64,000 nt of DNA from Pseudosulfitobacter sp. DSM 107133 (GTDB lineage Bacteria; Pseudomonadota; Alphaproteobacteria; Rhodobacterales; Rhodobacteraceae): NCBI RefSeq assembly GCF_022788695.1, contig NZ_CP085156.1, forward strand, positions 124,001-188,000. The letters are read 5' to 3'. The notes under the pieces are model-generated. The model had not been told where the DNA came from and ran no database searches. It worked only from the letters and a program-made list of their open reading frames with translations. Of this stretch, positions 19,031 to 28,439 are shown piece by piece. Each line of letters opens with the position of its first letter. Position 1 is the stretch's first letter. A program made the translations under genes and the position numbers.

Positions 19031-20590
19031 TCATTCCGCAGCGGCCAGTTTTTCGGCTTCCTGATCTCTCAGGATTTTGCGGTTCACCTTGCCTGCGGGT
19101 GTCTTTGGCAGGTCGGTGACAAACTCGATTTGTCGGGGGTATTCGTGGCGGGCCAGTCTGGCGCGCACATGGTCCTGAATGCTGGTGGTCAGGTCGGGCG
19201 TCTCGTCGCCCTTGAGGATGATATAGGCCTTGACGACCAGTCCGCGCAGCTCGTCGGGGGCGCCGATGACGGCGCATTCGGCCACCGCCGGATGGCTCAG
19301 CACCGCGTCCTCGACCTCGACCGCGCCGATGGTCCAGCCGGCGGAAATAATCACGTCATCCGCCCGCCCGCCGTGATAGAAATAGCCATCGGCATCAACC
19401 CGGCCGAGATCCTTGGTTTCAAACCACTGGCCGCGTTTCTTGACCATCAACTCGCCGGTTTCGCCCGGATCGGCAGGTGACCCGTCGGGCCGCTGCACTT
19501 CCACTTCGACGCCCGGCACAGCCTTGCCCATCGCGCCGTCGCGTACTTCCAGATCGTCGGCACCGGGATAGTTGGCGATAATCACGCCAATCTCGGTGGT
19601 GCCGTACATCGACCGCACCTTGGTGCCGAAAACCTGTTCGACATAGTTTGCAGTTTCCGAGTCAATCGGCTCGCCGGTGAAGGACAGCTTGTCAAAGCAA
19701 TAGGAAAAGCCCTCGGCTGCGCCGGAATTGCGCATCATCCGATAGTGCGTTGCCGCAGCCGTCAGGTTGGTGACGCGAAAATCGTGCAAGGCGCGCAGCA
19801 GACGGACCGCATCGAATTTGCCGCTGAATGTGCCGGTCGACACCCCCATCGCCATGGGCGCAAGCGTGCCGTGCCACAGCCCATGCCCCCAGGCCGGCGA
19901 TGACGGGCAAAAGAAACGGTCGCCGGGGCGAATGCCCGTTGCATACAATGCCGCCACCATCAGCGTCACGATAGACTGGTGGCTGTGTTTCACCGCCGCA
20001 GGCAATGCCCGTGTTGTCCCGGATGTATATTGCAGAACCGCCAGATCACGCCCCGACGTTGTGCAGTCATAGGTCGCGGGAAAATCGCTGAGCCCGTCCA
20101 GAAAATCCTGATCGACAACGGTGACATTCCGGGCCCCGCCCGCAACCGCATCGGGCGCTTTTTCGGCATTGGTGAAAAACAGCGCAGGCTTGCAATCGCC
20201 CACCCGCAACCGAATGCCATCCGGCCCGAACAGCGAAAACATCGGCACCGCGACGGCCCCGCTTTTGATCACCCCGAACATTGCCGCATAGAACGCCAGC
20301 GACGGTTCGATCATCACGGCAACGCGGTCGCCTTTCGTGATCCCCTTGGCCTCAAGATAATGCGCAATCTGCGAAGACCGGCGCGCCACCTCTTCAAAGG
20401 TCAGCACCTCGTCCGCGCCGTCAGAATGCGCGATCCGCAGCGCCACCTTGTCGCCGTCGACATGCCGGTCGAGACATTCGTGCGAGATGTTGAACTGCGC
20501 TGTATCGCCGTCGAACAGCTCCCAAAGCTTTTCTTTCGAGTAGTGCTTTTGAGCGTCCGCATAGGACGTGAATTCCGTCAACCGGGTCAT
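19031..20590 (-). CDS. Acyl-CoA synthetase (AMP-dependent ligase)
   Basis: 519 residues of the ANL superfamily. The P-loop-like motif YTSGTTRALPAAVKHSH is present near residue 170, as are MYGTTEIGV (A5 motif), WFETKDLGRVDADGYFYHGGRADD (A7/A8 hinge) and a C-terminal PKTPAGKVNRKILR with the catalytic lysine. It activates a carboxylic acid to its CoA thioester using ATP. The start is ATG 20590 with GGAGGAG upstream; a 21-codon upstream extension lacks a ribosome site. First gene of the operon that includes the MaoC-like dehydratase and the DctQPM transporter; divergent from the IclR regulator. Confidence 0.92.
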   Translation of the reverse strand: MTRLTEFTSYADAQKHYSKEKLWELFDGDTAQFNISHECLDRHVDGDKVALRIAHSDGADEVLTFEEVARRSSQIAHYLEAKGITKGDRVAVMIEPSLAFYAAMFGVIKSGAVAVPMFSLFGPDGIRLRVGDCKPALFFTNAEKAPDAVAGGARNVTVVDQDFLDGLSDFPATYDCTTSGRDLAVLQYTSGTTRALPAAVKHSHQSIVTLMVAALYATGIRPGDRFFCPSSPAWGHGLWHGTLAPMAMGVSTGTFSGKFDAVRLLRALHDFRVTNLTAAATHYRMMRNSGAAEGFSYCFDKLSFTGEPIDSETANYVEQVFGTKVRSMYGTTEIGVIIANYPGADDLEVRDGAMGKAVPGVEVEVQRPDGSPADPGETGELMVKKRGQWFETKDLGRVDADGYFYHGGRADDVIISAGWTIGAVEVEDAVLSHPAVAECAVIGAPDELRGLVVKAYIILKGDETPDLTTSIQDHVRARLARHEYPRQIEFVTDLPKTPAGKVNRKILRDQEAEKLAAAE

Positions 20591-20674
20591 TCCCGTCTCC
20601 TCCCAAAAATTTCCGCAGGCTGCTGAACAAGCTGTGCCCTGGCTCGTTGACAAGGGTAGTGAGACCGATCATCT

Positions 20675-20710
20675 ATTGTCAATATGGTTATATCGTTGTA
20701 TATAGACAAT
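20675..20710. promoter_or_regulatory. Candidate IclR operator between divergent operons
   Basis: ATTGTCAATAT at 20675-20685 and ATATAGACAAT at 20700-20710 form an inverted repeat with 10 of 11 positions complementary and a 14-base centre. It lies between the CoA-ligase operon (minus) and the IclR-regulator operon (plus), where an IclR-type protein would control both. The assignment is by position and symmetry only. Confidence 0.5.
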
Positions 20711-20736
20711 GAAATCACATCGGGATGAGGCCTGAA

Positions 20737-21522
20737 ATGACTGGTGAAGACAAGAAATCCACAACCAAACGGCAGGTGCCTGCAGTCACGCGCGCCCTTG
20801 CAATACTGAGGTTTTTGGCACGCTCGAACGAGCCGGTGGGCGTCAATCCCATCGCCCGGGAGCTGGGGCTGATCCCCAGCACCTGCCTGCACATCCTGCG
20901 GGTTCTCGAAGATGAGGGTTTGGTCGAATTCGATTCGAACTTGAAACGCTACACGATCGGAATCGGCATTCTGCCCCTCGCGCGGGCCGCGCTTCAGCGC
21001 AATACATTCTCGACCCTGATCCAGCCCAAACTGTCGCAGATGTCGGAAAAATTCGGCGTGACCGGCATTGCCACCCAATTGTCCGAACCGGGGCAGATGG
21101 TGGTTGTGGCGCTGTCCCAGTCCAACATCCCCTTCCGGCTACAGGTCGATCTGGGCAGCCGCTTTCCCGCCCTCATCAGCGCCACGGGCCGCCTGTTCGC
21201 CGCGTTCAACGAACAGGACGAAACCGAACTGGCCACCCGCTTCAAAAAGCTCACATGGGATCACCCCCCCAGCCTTGAACAATGGCGTGCCGAAGTCGAA
21301 ACCGCCCGCACCCGCGGCTATGCGGTGGATCAGGGCAGCTATATTTCCGGCGTTACGGTGGTGGCGGTTCCTGTCTTTGGGTCAGACAACAAAATGAACC
21401 GCTCGATTGTTGCCATCGGCATTTCCGAGCGCCTGAAAGACAAGGAAATCCCCAAGCTGGTCAAGGCAATGACAAGCATTCGGGAAGACATCGAAAACAT
21501 GCAGATCGACACTGGGAGGTGA
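20737..21522 (+). CDS. IclR-family transcriptional regulator
   Basis: About 261 residues. An N-terminal winged helix (VTRALAILRFLARSNEPVGVNPIARELGLIPSTC pattern, described by position ~10-45) is followed by a GAF-like effector domain (SGVTVVAVPVFGSDN, IVAIGIS). The ATG at 20737 is preferred because GAGG (20727-20730) sits 6 bases upstream; ATG 20725 has no such site. It heads an operon with a thioesterase and a CoA-transferase and is divergent from the CoA-ligase/TRAP operon, so it is the probable regulator of this catabolic cluster. Confidence 0.9.
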   Translation: MTGEDKKSTTKRQVPAVTRALAILRFLARSNEPVGVNPIARELGLIPSTCLHILRVLEDEGLVEFDSNLKRYTIGIGILPLARAALQRNTFSTLIQPKLSQMSEKFGVTGIATQLSEPGQMVVVALSQSNIPFRLQVDLGSRFPALISATGRLFAAFNEQDETELATRFKKLTWDHPPSLEQWRAEVETARTRGYAVDQGSYISGVTVVAVPVFGSDNKMNRSIVAIGISERLKDKEIPKLVKAMTSIREDIENMQIDTGR

Positions 21523-21525
21523 ATC

Positions 21526-21954
21526 GTGACGACAGGTGACATCGCGTCAGAAAACTGGCGGGAAATGAAAATTGACGGGTTCATGGCGCTGATCGGCCCG
21601 CTTTTGCGGGCAACAGATGCGGATCGCAACCACAGCTATGCGCTGCAAACCGGCGCGCAGCACAAGAACCATCTGGGGATCGTGCATGGTGGTGTCCTGA
21701 CCAGCCTGCTGGATCAGGTCATTGCCATCACCGCATGGAACGCAGCAGACCGTCAGCCCACCGTCACCGTGCAAATGGAAACCCGTTTTCTGGGCGCCGC
21801 CCGCGCGGGCGACTTGCTGAAAGTCCACCCCTCAATCCGTCAGGCGACGCGGTCGCTGATCTTTGTCGATGCCGACATCACCTGTGACGGCAGACAGATT
21901 GCAAGCGCCTCGGCGGTCATGAAAATTTCAAAGACATCGAAAGAGAAACCATGA
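21526..21954 (+). CDS. PaaI-family hotdog thioesterase
   Basis: 142 residues starting at GTG 21526, which is preceded by GGGAGGTG. The motif HKNHLGIVHGGVLTSLLDQV is the PaaI/4HBT 'HGG' core, in which the residue before or after HGG binds the CoA thioester, and TVTVQMETRFLGAARAGD forms the following strands. It hydrolyses acyl-CoA esters and may recycle CoA from dead-end intermediates of the pathway. It is 3 bases after the iclR-type gene and overlaps the next gene by 4 bases. Confidence 0.88.
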   Translation: MTTGDIASENWREMKIDGFMALIGPLLRATDADRNHSYALQTGAQHKNHLGIVHGGVLTSLLDQVIAITAWNAADRQPTVTVQMETRFLGAARAGDLLKVHPSIRQATRSLIFVDADITCDGRQIASASAVMKISKTSKEKP

Positions 21955-23174
21955 ACAACACCCACGAACCAACCCCCGCAGGGCCGCTGGCTGGCATCAG
22001 GGTTCTCGACTTTTCCCGCATCCTGTCCGGCCCCTATGCCAGCATGGTGCTGGCCGACCTTGGTGCCGAAATTATCAAGGTTGAACCGATCACATCCGGC
22101 GACGAAACCCGCAACTTTCCGCCCTTTCAAAACGGCATGAGCCACTATTACATCGCGCTCAATCGCAGCAAGAAAAGCATCTCGATTGATTTGAAATCCC
22201 CCGAAGGAATGCAGATTGCCAAAGATCTGGCCGCGCAATGCGACATCGTTCTGGAAAATTTTCGCCCCGGCGTGATGGACCGTCTGGGGCTGGGCTATGA
22301 GACGCTGCGCGCCCGGAACGACAGGCTGCTGTATTGTTCGATCACCGGCTTCGGCGCCAACAGCCCGCACGGCGACAAGCCCGCCTTTGACATCGTCGCA
22401 CAGGCGCTTTCCGGCGTGATGAGCGTTAATTGCGAACCGGGCCAAGCTCCGAACAAACTGGGCATCCCTTTGGGCGACATGGCGGGCAGCATCTTTTCGG
22501 TGTTCGGCCTGCTGGCCGCCCTGCACGAACGCAATGCCACCGGACGCGGCAAACATATCGAGGTCGCAATGCTCGACAGCCTGATCGCATTGCAGGGCTA
22601 TCTGTCGCAAATCTATTTTGTCACCGGCCAAAGCCCGCAGCCCGTTGGCACGCACCACCCCAGCATTGTGCCCTATGGATCGTTCGCCACGTCTGACGGC
22701 CATGTCATCGTGGCCTGCCTGACAGAACGGTTCTGGCACAATTTCGCCCGCAGCCTCGACCGCGAGGATCTTATAAAAGACCCCCGCTTTGCGCTTTACG
22801 ACGCGCGGCTGGCCAATCGTGATGCCCTGCAACCCATCATCCATGACCGCATGACGCAGGACACGACCGCCTATTGGCTGCAACGGCTGGAAGATTTCGA
22901 TGTGCCAAGCGCCCCGATCCTGTCCATAGGCGAGGCGCTGGAACAAGACCACGTTGCCCAACAGGGTCTTGTCGAACAGGTCACGCACCCCGAACTTGGT
23001 GACATGAAGCTGGTCCGCGGACCGATCCGGTTCGACGGCGTCGGCCCGGCCCCAGCCACCGCACCGTCGATGCTGGGGGAAAACACCTTTGACATCTTGT
23101 CCGGCGAACTGGGGCTTCAGGCGGCAGACATTCAGAAACTGGTCGTCAAAGGGGTGGTGAAAGGCCTGCCCTGA
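21951..23174 (+). CDS. CaiB/BaiF-family (class III) CoA-transferase
   Basis: 407 residues of the formyl-CoA transferase type. The N-terminal GIRVLDFSRILSGPYASMVLADLGAEIIK and KKSISIDLKSPEG blocks and the FRPGVMDRLGLGYETL region are family hallmarks, and the catalytic Asp lies in the LGIPLGDMAGSIF region. It transfers CoA between carboxylic acids. Together with the ligase, MaoC-type dehydratase, thioesterase and TRAP importer it forms a complete-looking acid uptake and activation cluster. The substrate is not identifiable. Confidence 0.92.
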   Translation: MNNTHEPTPAGPLAGIRVLDFSRILSGPYASMVLADLGAEIIKVEPITSGDETRNFPPFQNGMSHYYIALNRSKKSISIDLKSPEGMQIAKDLAAQCDIVLENFRPGVMDRLGLGYETLRARNDRLLYCSITGFGANSPHGDKPAFDIVAQALSGVMSVNCEPGQAPNKLGIPLGDMAGSIFSVFGLLAALHERNATGRGKHIEVAMLDSLIALQGYLSQIYFVTGQSPQPVGTHHPSIVPYGSFATSDGHVIVACLTERFWHNFARSLDREDLIKDPRFALYDARLANRDALQPIIHDRMTQDTTAYWLQRLEDFDVPSAPILSIGEALEQDHVAQQGLVEQVTHPELGDMKLVRGPIRFDGVGPAPATAPSMLGENTFDILSGELGLQAADIQKLVVKGVVKGLP

Positions 23175-23182
23175 GGCAGGCC
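23163..23182 (+). terminator. Hairpin over the CaiB-type gene stop codon
   Basis: GGCCTGCC and GGCAGGCC form a perfect 8-bp stem with a CTGA loop containing the stop codon. No T-run follows, so termination is possible but not certain. Confidence 0.4.
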
Positions 23183-23189
23183 ATCAGGG

Positions 23190-23330
23190 TCAACGGGCAC
23201 CTCTCCCTGGCTATCAACGACGCACCACAGCCAAAACTTCTTGCCGAGGATACCTACCGCCAGGTGAGTTGACCCGCGAATTGACGATGCCGCGCCGTTT
23301 CCCTGTGCAATTCCAGGGCCCGCTGGCAGG
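23190..23330 (-). pseudogene. IS6-family transposase remnant
   Basis: On the minus strand the translation includes ILGKKFWLWCVVDSQGEV, preceded by a GPGIAQ... THLAV stretch. This resembles the first-aspartate region of IS6-type transposases ('W-H-L-D-E-V ... G-K-x-x-W-L-W-R-A-V-D-x-x-G-x-V'), with the DE pair lost. Only about 45 codons are recognisable and no terminal repeats were found. It is more like a different IS6 subgroup than the intact copy at 742-1570. Confidence 0.5.
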
Positions 23331-23630
23331 AATACATACTTTAGTTTTGCTCGGATGTGTGGCCTGCCTGGATTGGGTGCCGATAAGTGCCCTGTTTTAC
23401 AAGGCATGCAGACGATCACATTGGCAAGCCTCGCAAAGCACTGGGGACAGACAGGGCTTGCAGCGCGCTGGCAGCGTCAGCAAGTTGCTATGAACGCTTT
23501 ATGAATTTCAGCGGGTGCAGCCGGTGATGCGCGCCACGCATCGGTCGGCGCAGATTTGGGGCCGGTGCAACGGCCGGGCCGCGGAAAATGCGCTTCGGGC
23601 TTGCCAAAATCACACACAAGAGCATACCAT
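23331..23630. other. Intergenic region upstream of the 1545-aa repeat gene
   Basis: No convincing gene is present. Short open frames exist but have no recognisable family. The right part becomes AT-rich towards the repeat gene and presumably carries its promoter. Confidence 0.4.
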
Positions 23631-23706
23631 AGTATTTATATCTTAGCCTATAGTATGGATTTTCTCTAATCCATCATATATGGATAAGGAACTATTCGAA
23701 AGTATG
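23631..23706 (+). promoter_or_regulatory. AT-rich promoter region with AGTATG-type motifs before the 1545-aa gene
   Basis: AGTATT at 23631 and AGTATG at 23652 and 23701 lie upstream of the GTG start at 23802. The 49-base spacing between the last two equals the spacing in the 49-bp tandem repeat before the 739-aa paralogue (39831 and 39880). The motif is short and may be chance, so this is a weak call. Confidence 0.3.
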
Positions 23707-23801
23707 TGTGGCTGCCAACCTGTCGGATTTTCCTGTCGCACCCTCTTTCAAAACGCGTTGGCGGGTTCATGCCGCGTGTACTTAAAAATGGAGTTGCCTA
23801 G

Positions 23802-26800
23802 GTGGGCAAGCGTCAAGATCTCAGCGGCACACGCGTGCGCGAAAGTCATATTGATCAGGCAGTTAGCCTGACCGCGACGGGTCGTGAGATACAGGATTCG
23901 ATCGAGAAGGGCGGGCGTTTCAGCGGCGTTTCCGCGACGGCTGTGGCCATTGGTATGGGCCTTGCCGTGCAAAGCGGTTCGCCCGACGGATTGCAGGCAT
24001 TTGCGGCCACCCTGCCCGAGGGTGACAGCCTGATTCCCACCAAGGATGCGCCGAATCGGACGGCCCCGACCAGCGGGGAAGACAGCGCCGCTGTGCAGGC
24101 TGCTGCCGGACTGGATTTCGCGGCGCAGGCTGGTGATGCGGCAAGTGTGAGCGTTGAAACAGGTTCTTCTGCAAATGGTGACGACGCCGCAGGCCCCGAG
24201 CTGGCCAGCCTTGGCGCGGGCCCCTTGCACGCCGTACCCGAGGATCAGCCCTTTGTGGCGCCGGTGGCAAAGTCACCCCAGGCAGAGCCTGCCGCCGCGG
24301 CACCCGGCGCCAGCGCGCAGCCGACAGCGCCCGCTTCCGGCAATCCGTCTGTGCCAGATGCCACAGTCGCCCCAAGCAACCCGCAAACTTCGCCACCCGA
24401 CGTGGCGGGTGGTGTGGGCACGGTTGTTGATGCCGTTTTGGGCGATGATGGTGTCGTGGACACTGTCATCGATACGGTTCTGGGCGACGGTGGCGTTGTC
24501 GATACTGTACTGGACACCGTCCTTGGGGATGGCGGGATCGTCGATTCCGTTGTTGATGTCGTTCTGGGTGATGGCGGCGTTGTGGACAGCATTGTTGATG
24601 TGGTGCTGGGCGACGAGGGTATCGTTGATGTTATTCTGGGCGACGATGGAGTCGTAGGCACTGTTGTTGATGTTGTCCTTGGTGATGACGGGGTTGTGGA
24701 CTCGCTTTTGGGTGAGGACGGCGTTGTGCTGGGCCTTGTCGACGATCTGGTTGGCGATGACGGGCTGATCGGTGGGCTGATTGGCGGTGACACCGGCCTG
24801 CTGGATCCGCTGGTTGGTGACGGCGGCGTCGTCGATTCCGTTGTGGACGTTGTTCTGGGTGACGAAGGCCTGGTGGGCGGGCTGCTGGGCGATGAAGGTC
24901 TGGTAGGCGGTTTGCTCGGAGATGACGGCCTCGTGGGCGGTCTTTTGGGTGACGACGGTCTTGTTGGCGGCCTGCTGGGCGATGGTGGTCTGCTGGGCGG
25001 ATTGTTGGGTGGACAGCCCGCAACCGAGCCTGTGAGCGCCCCGCTTGCAGACGCAGCGCTGCCCGTGGATATTCTCAGCGGCCCTGTGTTGGGTGTGACC
25101 GAGACGGTTGCAGAAACAGTCGAAACTGTCACCGAAGTTGTGCCCGATGTGGTCGAAACGGTGGCCGAGGCCGTCGAGACGGTCACAGAAGTTGTGCCCG
25201 AGGTAGTGGAGACAGCGACCGGGACCGTCGAGTCCCTGACCGATGGCATTCTGGGCGATGACGGCCTTGTGGGCGGCCTGCTGGGCGGTGGCGCTGCGGA
25301 TGCACCTCTGGATGCGGTCAGTGCGCCGGTTGAAGCGGTTGCAGAGACGGTTTCAGAGACAGTCGAAACTGTCACCGAAGTTGTGCCCGACGTAGTGGAG
25401 ACAGTGACAGAGACCGTCGAGTCCCTGACCGATGGCATTCTGGGCGACGATGGCCTTGTGGGTGGTCTGCTGGGTGGTGGCGCTGCGGATGTGCCGCTGG
25501 ATGCGGTGAGCGCGCCGGTTGAGGCGGTTGCCGAGACGGTCACAGAGGTTGTGCCCGATGTGGTCGAAACGGTGACCGAGACCGTCGAGACAGTTACCGA
25601 AGTTGTGCCCGAGGTAGTGGAGACAGCGACCGAGACCGTCGAGTCCCTGACCGATGGCATTCTGGGCGACGACGGCCTTGTGGGTGGTCTGCTGGGCGGT
25701 GGCGCTGCGGATGTGCCGCTGGATGCGGTGAGCGCGCCGGTTGAGGCGGTGACCGAGACGGTTGCAGAAACAGTCGAAACTGTCACCGAAGTCGTGCCCG
25801 ATGTGGTTGAAACGGTGGCCGAGACCGTCGAGACGGTCACAGAAGTTGTGCCCGAGGTAGTGGAGACAGCGACCGAGACCGTCGAGTCCCTGACCGATGG
25901 CATTCTGGGCGACGACGGCCTTGTGGGTGGTCTGCTGGGCGGTGGCGCTGCGGATATGCCGCTGGATGCGGTGAGCGCGCCGGTTGAAGCGGTGACCGAG
26001 ACGGTTGCAGAGACCGTTGAAACAGTCACCGAAGTCGTGCCCGACGTAGTGGAGACAGCGACCGAGGCCGTCGAGTCCCTGACCGATGGCATTCTGGGCG
26101 ACGACGGCCTTGCGGGTGGCTTGCTGGGCGGTGGCGCTGCGGATGTGCCGCTGGATGCGGTCAGTGCGCCGGTTGAGGCGGTTGCCGAGACAGTCGAAAC
26201 TGTCACCGAAGTTGTGCCCGATGTGGTCGAAACGGTGGCCGAGACCGTCGAAACAGTTACCGAAGTCGTGCCCGAGGTAGTGGAGACAGCGACCGAGACC
26301 GTCGAGTCCCTGACCGATGGCATTCTGGGCGACGATGGCCTTGTGGGTGGTCTGCTGGGTGGTGGCGCTGCGGATGTGCCGCTGGATGCGGTGAGCGCGC
26401 CGGTTGAGGCGGTTGCCGAGACGGTCACAGAGGTTGTGCCCGATGTGGTCGAAACGGTGACCGAGACCGTCGAGACAGTTACCGAAGTTGTGCCCGAGGT
26501 AGTGGAGACAGCGACCGAGACCGTCGAGTCCCTGACCGATGGCATTCTGGGCGACGACGGCCTTGTGGGTGGTCTGCTGGGCGGTGGCGCTGCGGATGTG
26601 CCGCTGGATGCGGTGAGCGCGCCGGTTGAGGCGGTGACCGAGACGGTTGCAGAAACAGTCGAAACTGTCACCGAAGTCGTGCCCGATGTGGTTGAAACGG
26701 TGGCCGAGACCGTCGAGTCCCTGACCGATGGCATTCTGGGCGACGACGGCCTTGTGGGTGGTCTGCTGGGCGGTGGCGCTGCGGATATGCCGCTGGATGC

Positions 26801-28439
26801 GGTGAGCGCGCCGGTTGAAGCGGTGACCGAGACGGTTGCAGAGACCGTTGAAACAGTCACCGAAGTCGTGCCCGACGTAGTGGAGACAGCGACCGAGGCC
26901 GTCGAGTCCCTGACCGATGGCATTCTGGGCGACGACGGCCTTGCGGGTGGCTTGCTGGGCGGTGGCGCTGCGGATGTGCCGCTGGATGCGGTCAGTGCGC
27001 CGGTTGAGGCGGTTGCCGAGACAGTCGAAACTGTCACCGAAGTTGTGCCCGATGTGGTCGAAACGGTGGCCGAGACCGTCGAAACAGTTACCGAAGTCGT
27101 GCCCGAGGTAGTGGAGACAGCGACCGAGACCGTCGAGTCCCTGACCGATGGCATTCTGGGCGACGATGGCCTTGTGGGTGGTCTGCTGGGTGGTGGCGCT
27201 GCGGATGTGCCGCTGGATGCGGTGAGCGCGGCGGTTGAGGCGGTTGCCGAGACGGTCACAGAGGTTGTGCCCGATGTGGTCGAAACGGTGACCGAGACCG
27301 TCGAGACAGTTACCGAAGTTGTGCCCGAGGTAGTGGAGACAGCGACCGAGACCGTCGAGTCCCTGACCGATGGCATTCTGGGCGACGACGGCCTTGTGGG
27401 TGGTCTGCTGGGCGGTGGCGCTGCGGATGTGCCGCTGGATGCGGTGAGCGCGCCGGTTGAGGCGGTGACCGAGACGGTTGCAGAAACAGTCGAAACTGTC
27501 ACCGAAGTCGTGCCCGATGTGGTTGAAACGGTGGCCGAGACCGTCGAGACGGTCACAGAAGTTGTGCCAGACGTAGTGGAGACAGCGACCGAGACCGTTG
27601 AGTCCCTGACCGATGGCATTCTGGGCGATGACGGCCTTGTGGGTGGTCTGCTGGGCGGTGCCTTCACGGCATCGGCACTGGATGCGGTCGGTGCACCTGT
27701 AGAAACAGTGACTGAAACCACGAGCGAAATGGCCGCAACTTCTGCGGCGATTGCCGATCCCTTGGTCATGGATGCGACCGAAACCGCCGAGACTGTTGAA
27801 GACACGTTGAGCAGCGGCCTTGATGCGTCTGCTGCCCTTGTCACCCCGGTGGTTGCGGATGCGGTTGAAACAGCGGCTGCTGCCACCGACCCGCTGACGG
27901 AAGAGGGTGATGACGGTTTCCTGGATACGTTGATCGGCGAATATGGTGCGCTGGATCTGCTTGGTGAATCCGATACGCCCGAAGATACGCGCGCGCCTTC
28001 GATTTTCGAAGGGTTGCTGGGTGAAGGTGATATTTTCGGACTGGATGTGCCGGGTGCGGACGATGGTTCCGATGATCTGTTTGCAGGGCTCAGTGGTGGC
28101 GAAAGCCTGTCCGGCTCCTTGATTGATCAAGGGGTGCTTGCGCTTTCAGATGACACAGGCGCAGATGAATCCGATCCGGAGATTGACGGCCTGCTGAACA
28201 ATATTCTTGCGGGCGGGGTCGAAGACCTGTTCGCTGAATCCAGCACATTTGACCAGCTGTTCCAGAACGACGACACGCCTGTTGATGGACCTTCCGAAGA
28301 CGTCCCGGCTGCCGAGCCGGCCGACAGCGGCGTGTTCCTGGACGAGTCTGTTGAAGATGCTCTGAATGTTCTGTTCGACCATAGCTCATCGCTTGTTGGC
28401 GGGCTGTTTGGCGGTCATGGCGAGGACGACGCGGTCTAA
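23802..28439 (+). CDS. Giant low-complexity repeat protein (1545 aa), probable type I-secreted surface protein
   Basis: The start is GTG 23802 with GGAG at 23789-23792. Residues ~1-205 are Ala/Pro-rich. Residues ~206-405 are built from VLGDDGVVDTV and GLVGGLLGDDG units. Residues ~410-1285 alternate long Val/Thr/Glu stretches (18-residue units such as TVTEVVPEVVETATETVE) with the module SLTDGILGDDGLVGGLLGGG. Residues ~1290-1545 are acidic and less repetitive, ending LFGGHGEDDAV. I see no cysteine and few Lys/Arg after the N-terminus, so the protein is strongly acidic, and no Sec signal peptide. These traits and the type I secretion genes downstream suggest export by that route. No family could be recognised. 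The Glu/Val/Thr units could form amphipathic helices or beta stacks; that is inference. Confidence 0.75.
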   Translation: MGKRQDLSGTRVRESHIDQAVSLTATGREIQDSIEKGGRFSGVSATAVAIGMGLAVQSGSPDGLQAFAATLPEGDSLIPTKDAPNRTAPTSGEDSAAVQAAAGLDFAAQAGDAASVSVETGSSANGDDAAGPELASLGAGPLHAVPEDQPFVAPVAKSPQAEPAAAAPGASAQPTAPASGNPSVPDATVAPSNPQTSPPDVAGGVGTVVDAVLGDDGVVDTVIDTVLGDGGVVDTVLDTVLGDGGIVDSVVDVVLGDGGVVDSIVDVVLGDEGIVDVILGDDGVVGTVVDVVLGDDGVVDSLLGEDGVVLGLVDDLVGDDGLIGGLIGGDTGLLDPLVGDGGVVDSVVDVVLGDEGLVGGLLGDEGLVGGLLGDDGLVGGLLGDDGLVGGLLGDGGLLGGLLGGQPATEPVSAPLADAALPVDILSGPVLGVTETVAETVETVTEVVPDVVETVAEAVETVTEVVPEVVETATGTVESLTDGILGDDGLVGGLLGGGAADAPLDAVSAPVEAVAETVSETVETVTEVVPDVVETVTETVESLTDGILGDDGLVGGLLGGGAADVPLDAVSAPVEAVAETVTEVVPDVVETVTETVETVTEVVPEVVETATETVESLTDGILGDDGLVGGLLGGGAADVPLDAVSAPVEAVTETVAETVETVTEVVPDVVETVAETVETVTEVVPEVVETATETVESLTDGILGDDGLVGGLLGGGAADMPLDAVSAPVEAVTETVAETVETVTEVVPDVVETATEAVESLTDGILGDDGLAGGLLGGGAADVPLDAVSAPVEAVAETVETVTEVVPDVVETVAETVETVTEVVPEVVETATETVESLTDGILGDDGLVGGLLGGGAADVPLDAVSAPVEAVAETVTEVVPDVVETVTETVETVTEVVPEVVETATETVESLTDGILGDDGLVGGLLGGGAADVPLDAVSAPVEAVTETVAETVETVTEVVPDVVETVAETVESLTDGILGDDGLVGGLLGGGAADMPLDAVSAPVEAVTETVAETVETVTEVVPDVVETATEAVESLTDGILGDDGLAGGLLGGGAADVPLDAVSAPVEAVAETVETVTEVVPDVVETVAETVETVTEVVPEVVETATETVESLTDGILGDDGLVGGLLGGGAADVPLDAVSAAVEAVAETVTEVVPDVVETVTETVETVTEVVPEVVETATETVESLTDGILGDDGLVGGLLGGGAADVPLDAVSAPVEAVTETVAETVETVTEVVPDVVETVAETVETVTEVVPDVVETATETVESLTDGILGDDGLVGGLLGGAFTASALDAVGAPVETVTETTSEMAATSAAIADPLVMDATETAETVEDTLSSGLDASAALVTPVVADAVETAAAATDPLTEEGDDGFLDTLIGEYGALDLLGESDTPEDTRAPSIFEGLLGEGDIFGLDVPGADDGSDDLFAGLSGGESLSGSLIDQGVLALSDDTGADESDPEIDGLLNNILAGGVEDLFAESSTFDQLFQNDDTPVDGPSEDVPAAEPADSGVFLDESVEDALNVLFDHSSSLVGGLFGGHGEDDAV
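25491..27206 (+). repeat. Large near-identical tandem duplication inside the repeat gene
   Basis: Segment 25491-26375 (885 bp) is repeated as 26376-27206 (831 bp). They appear nearly identical at DNA level apart from one 54-bp segment missing from the second, and a partial third copy starts at 27207 with one visible early substitution (cgg for ccg). The 54-bp difference equals one 18-residue unit, so the frame is kept. Preserved synonymous positions indicate recent duplication or ongoing gene conversion. Confidence 0.85.

Noticed and set aside
24245..28130. Very long antisense open frames (1213 and 925 codons) opposite the 1545-aa gene
   Set aside because: They arise from the biased repeat composition, which removes stop codons in the other frames. 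They have no ribosome sites and encode low-complexity Ser/Thr or His/Asn-rich mirrors of the repeats.
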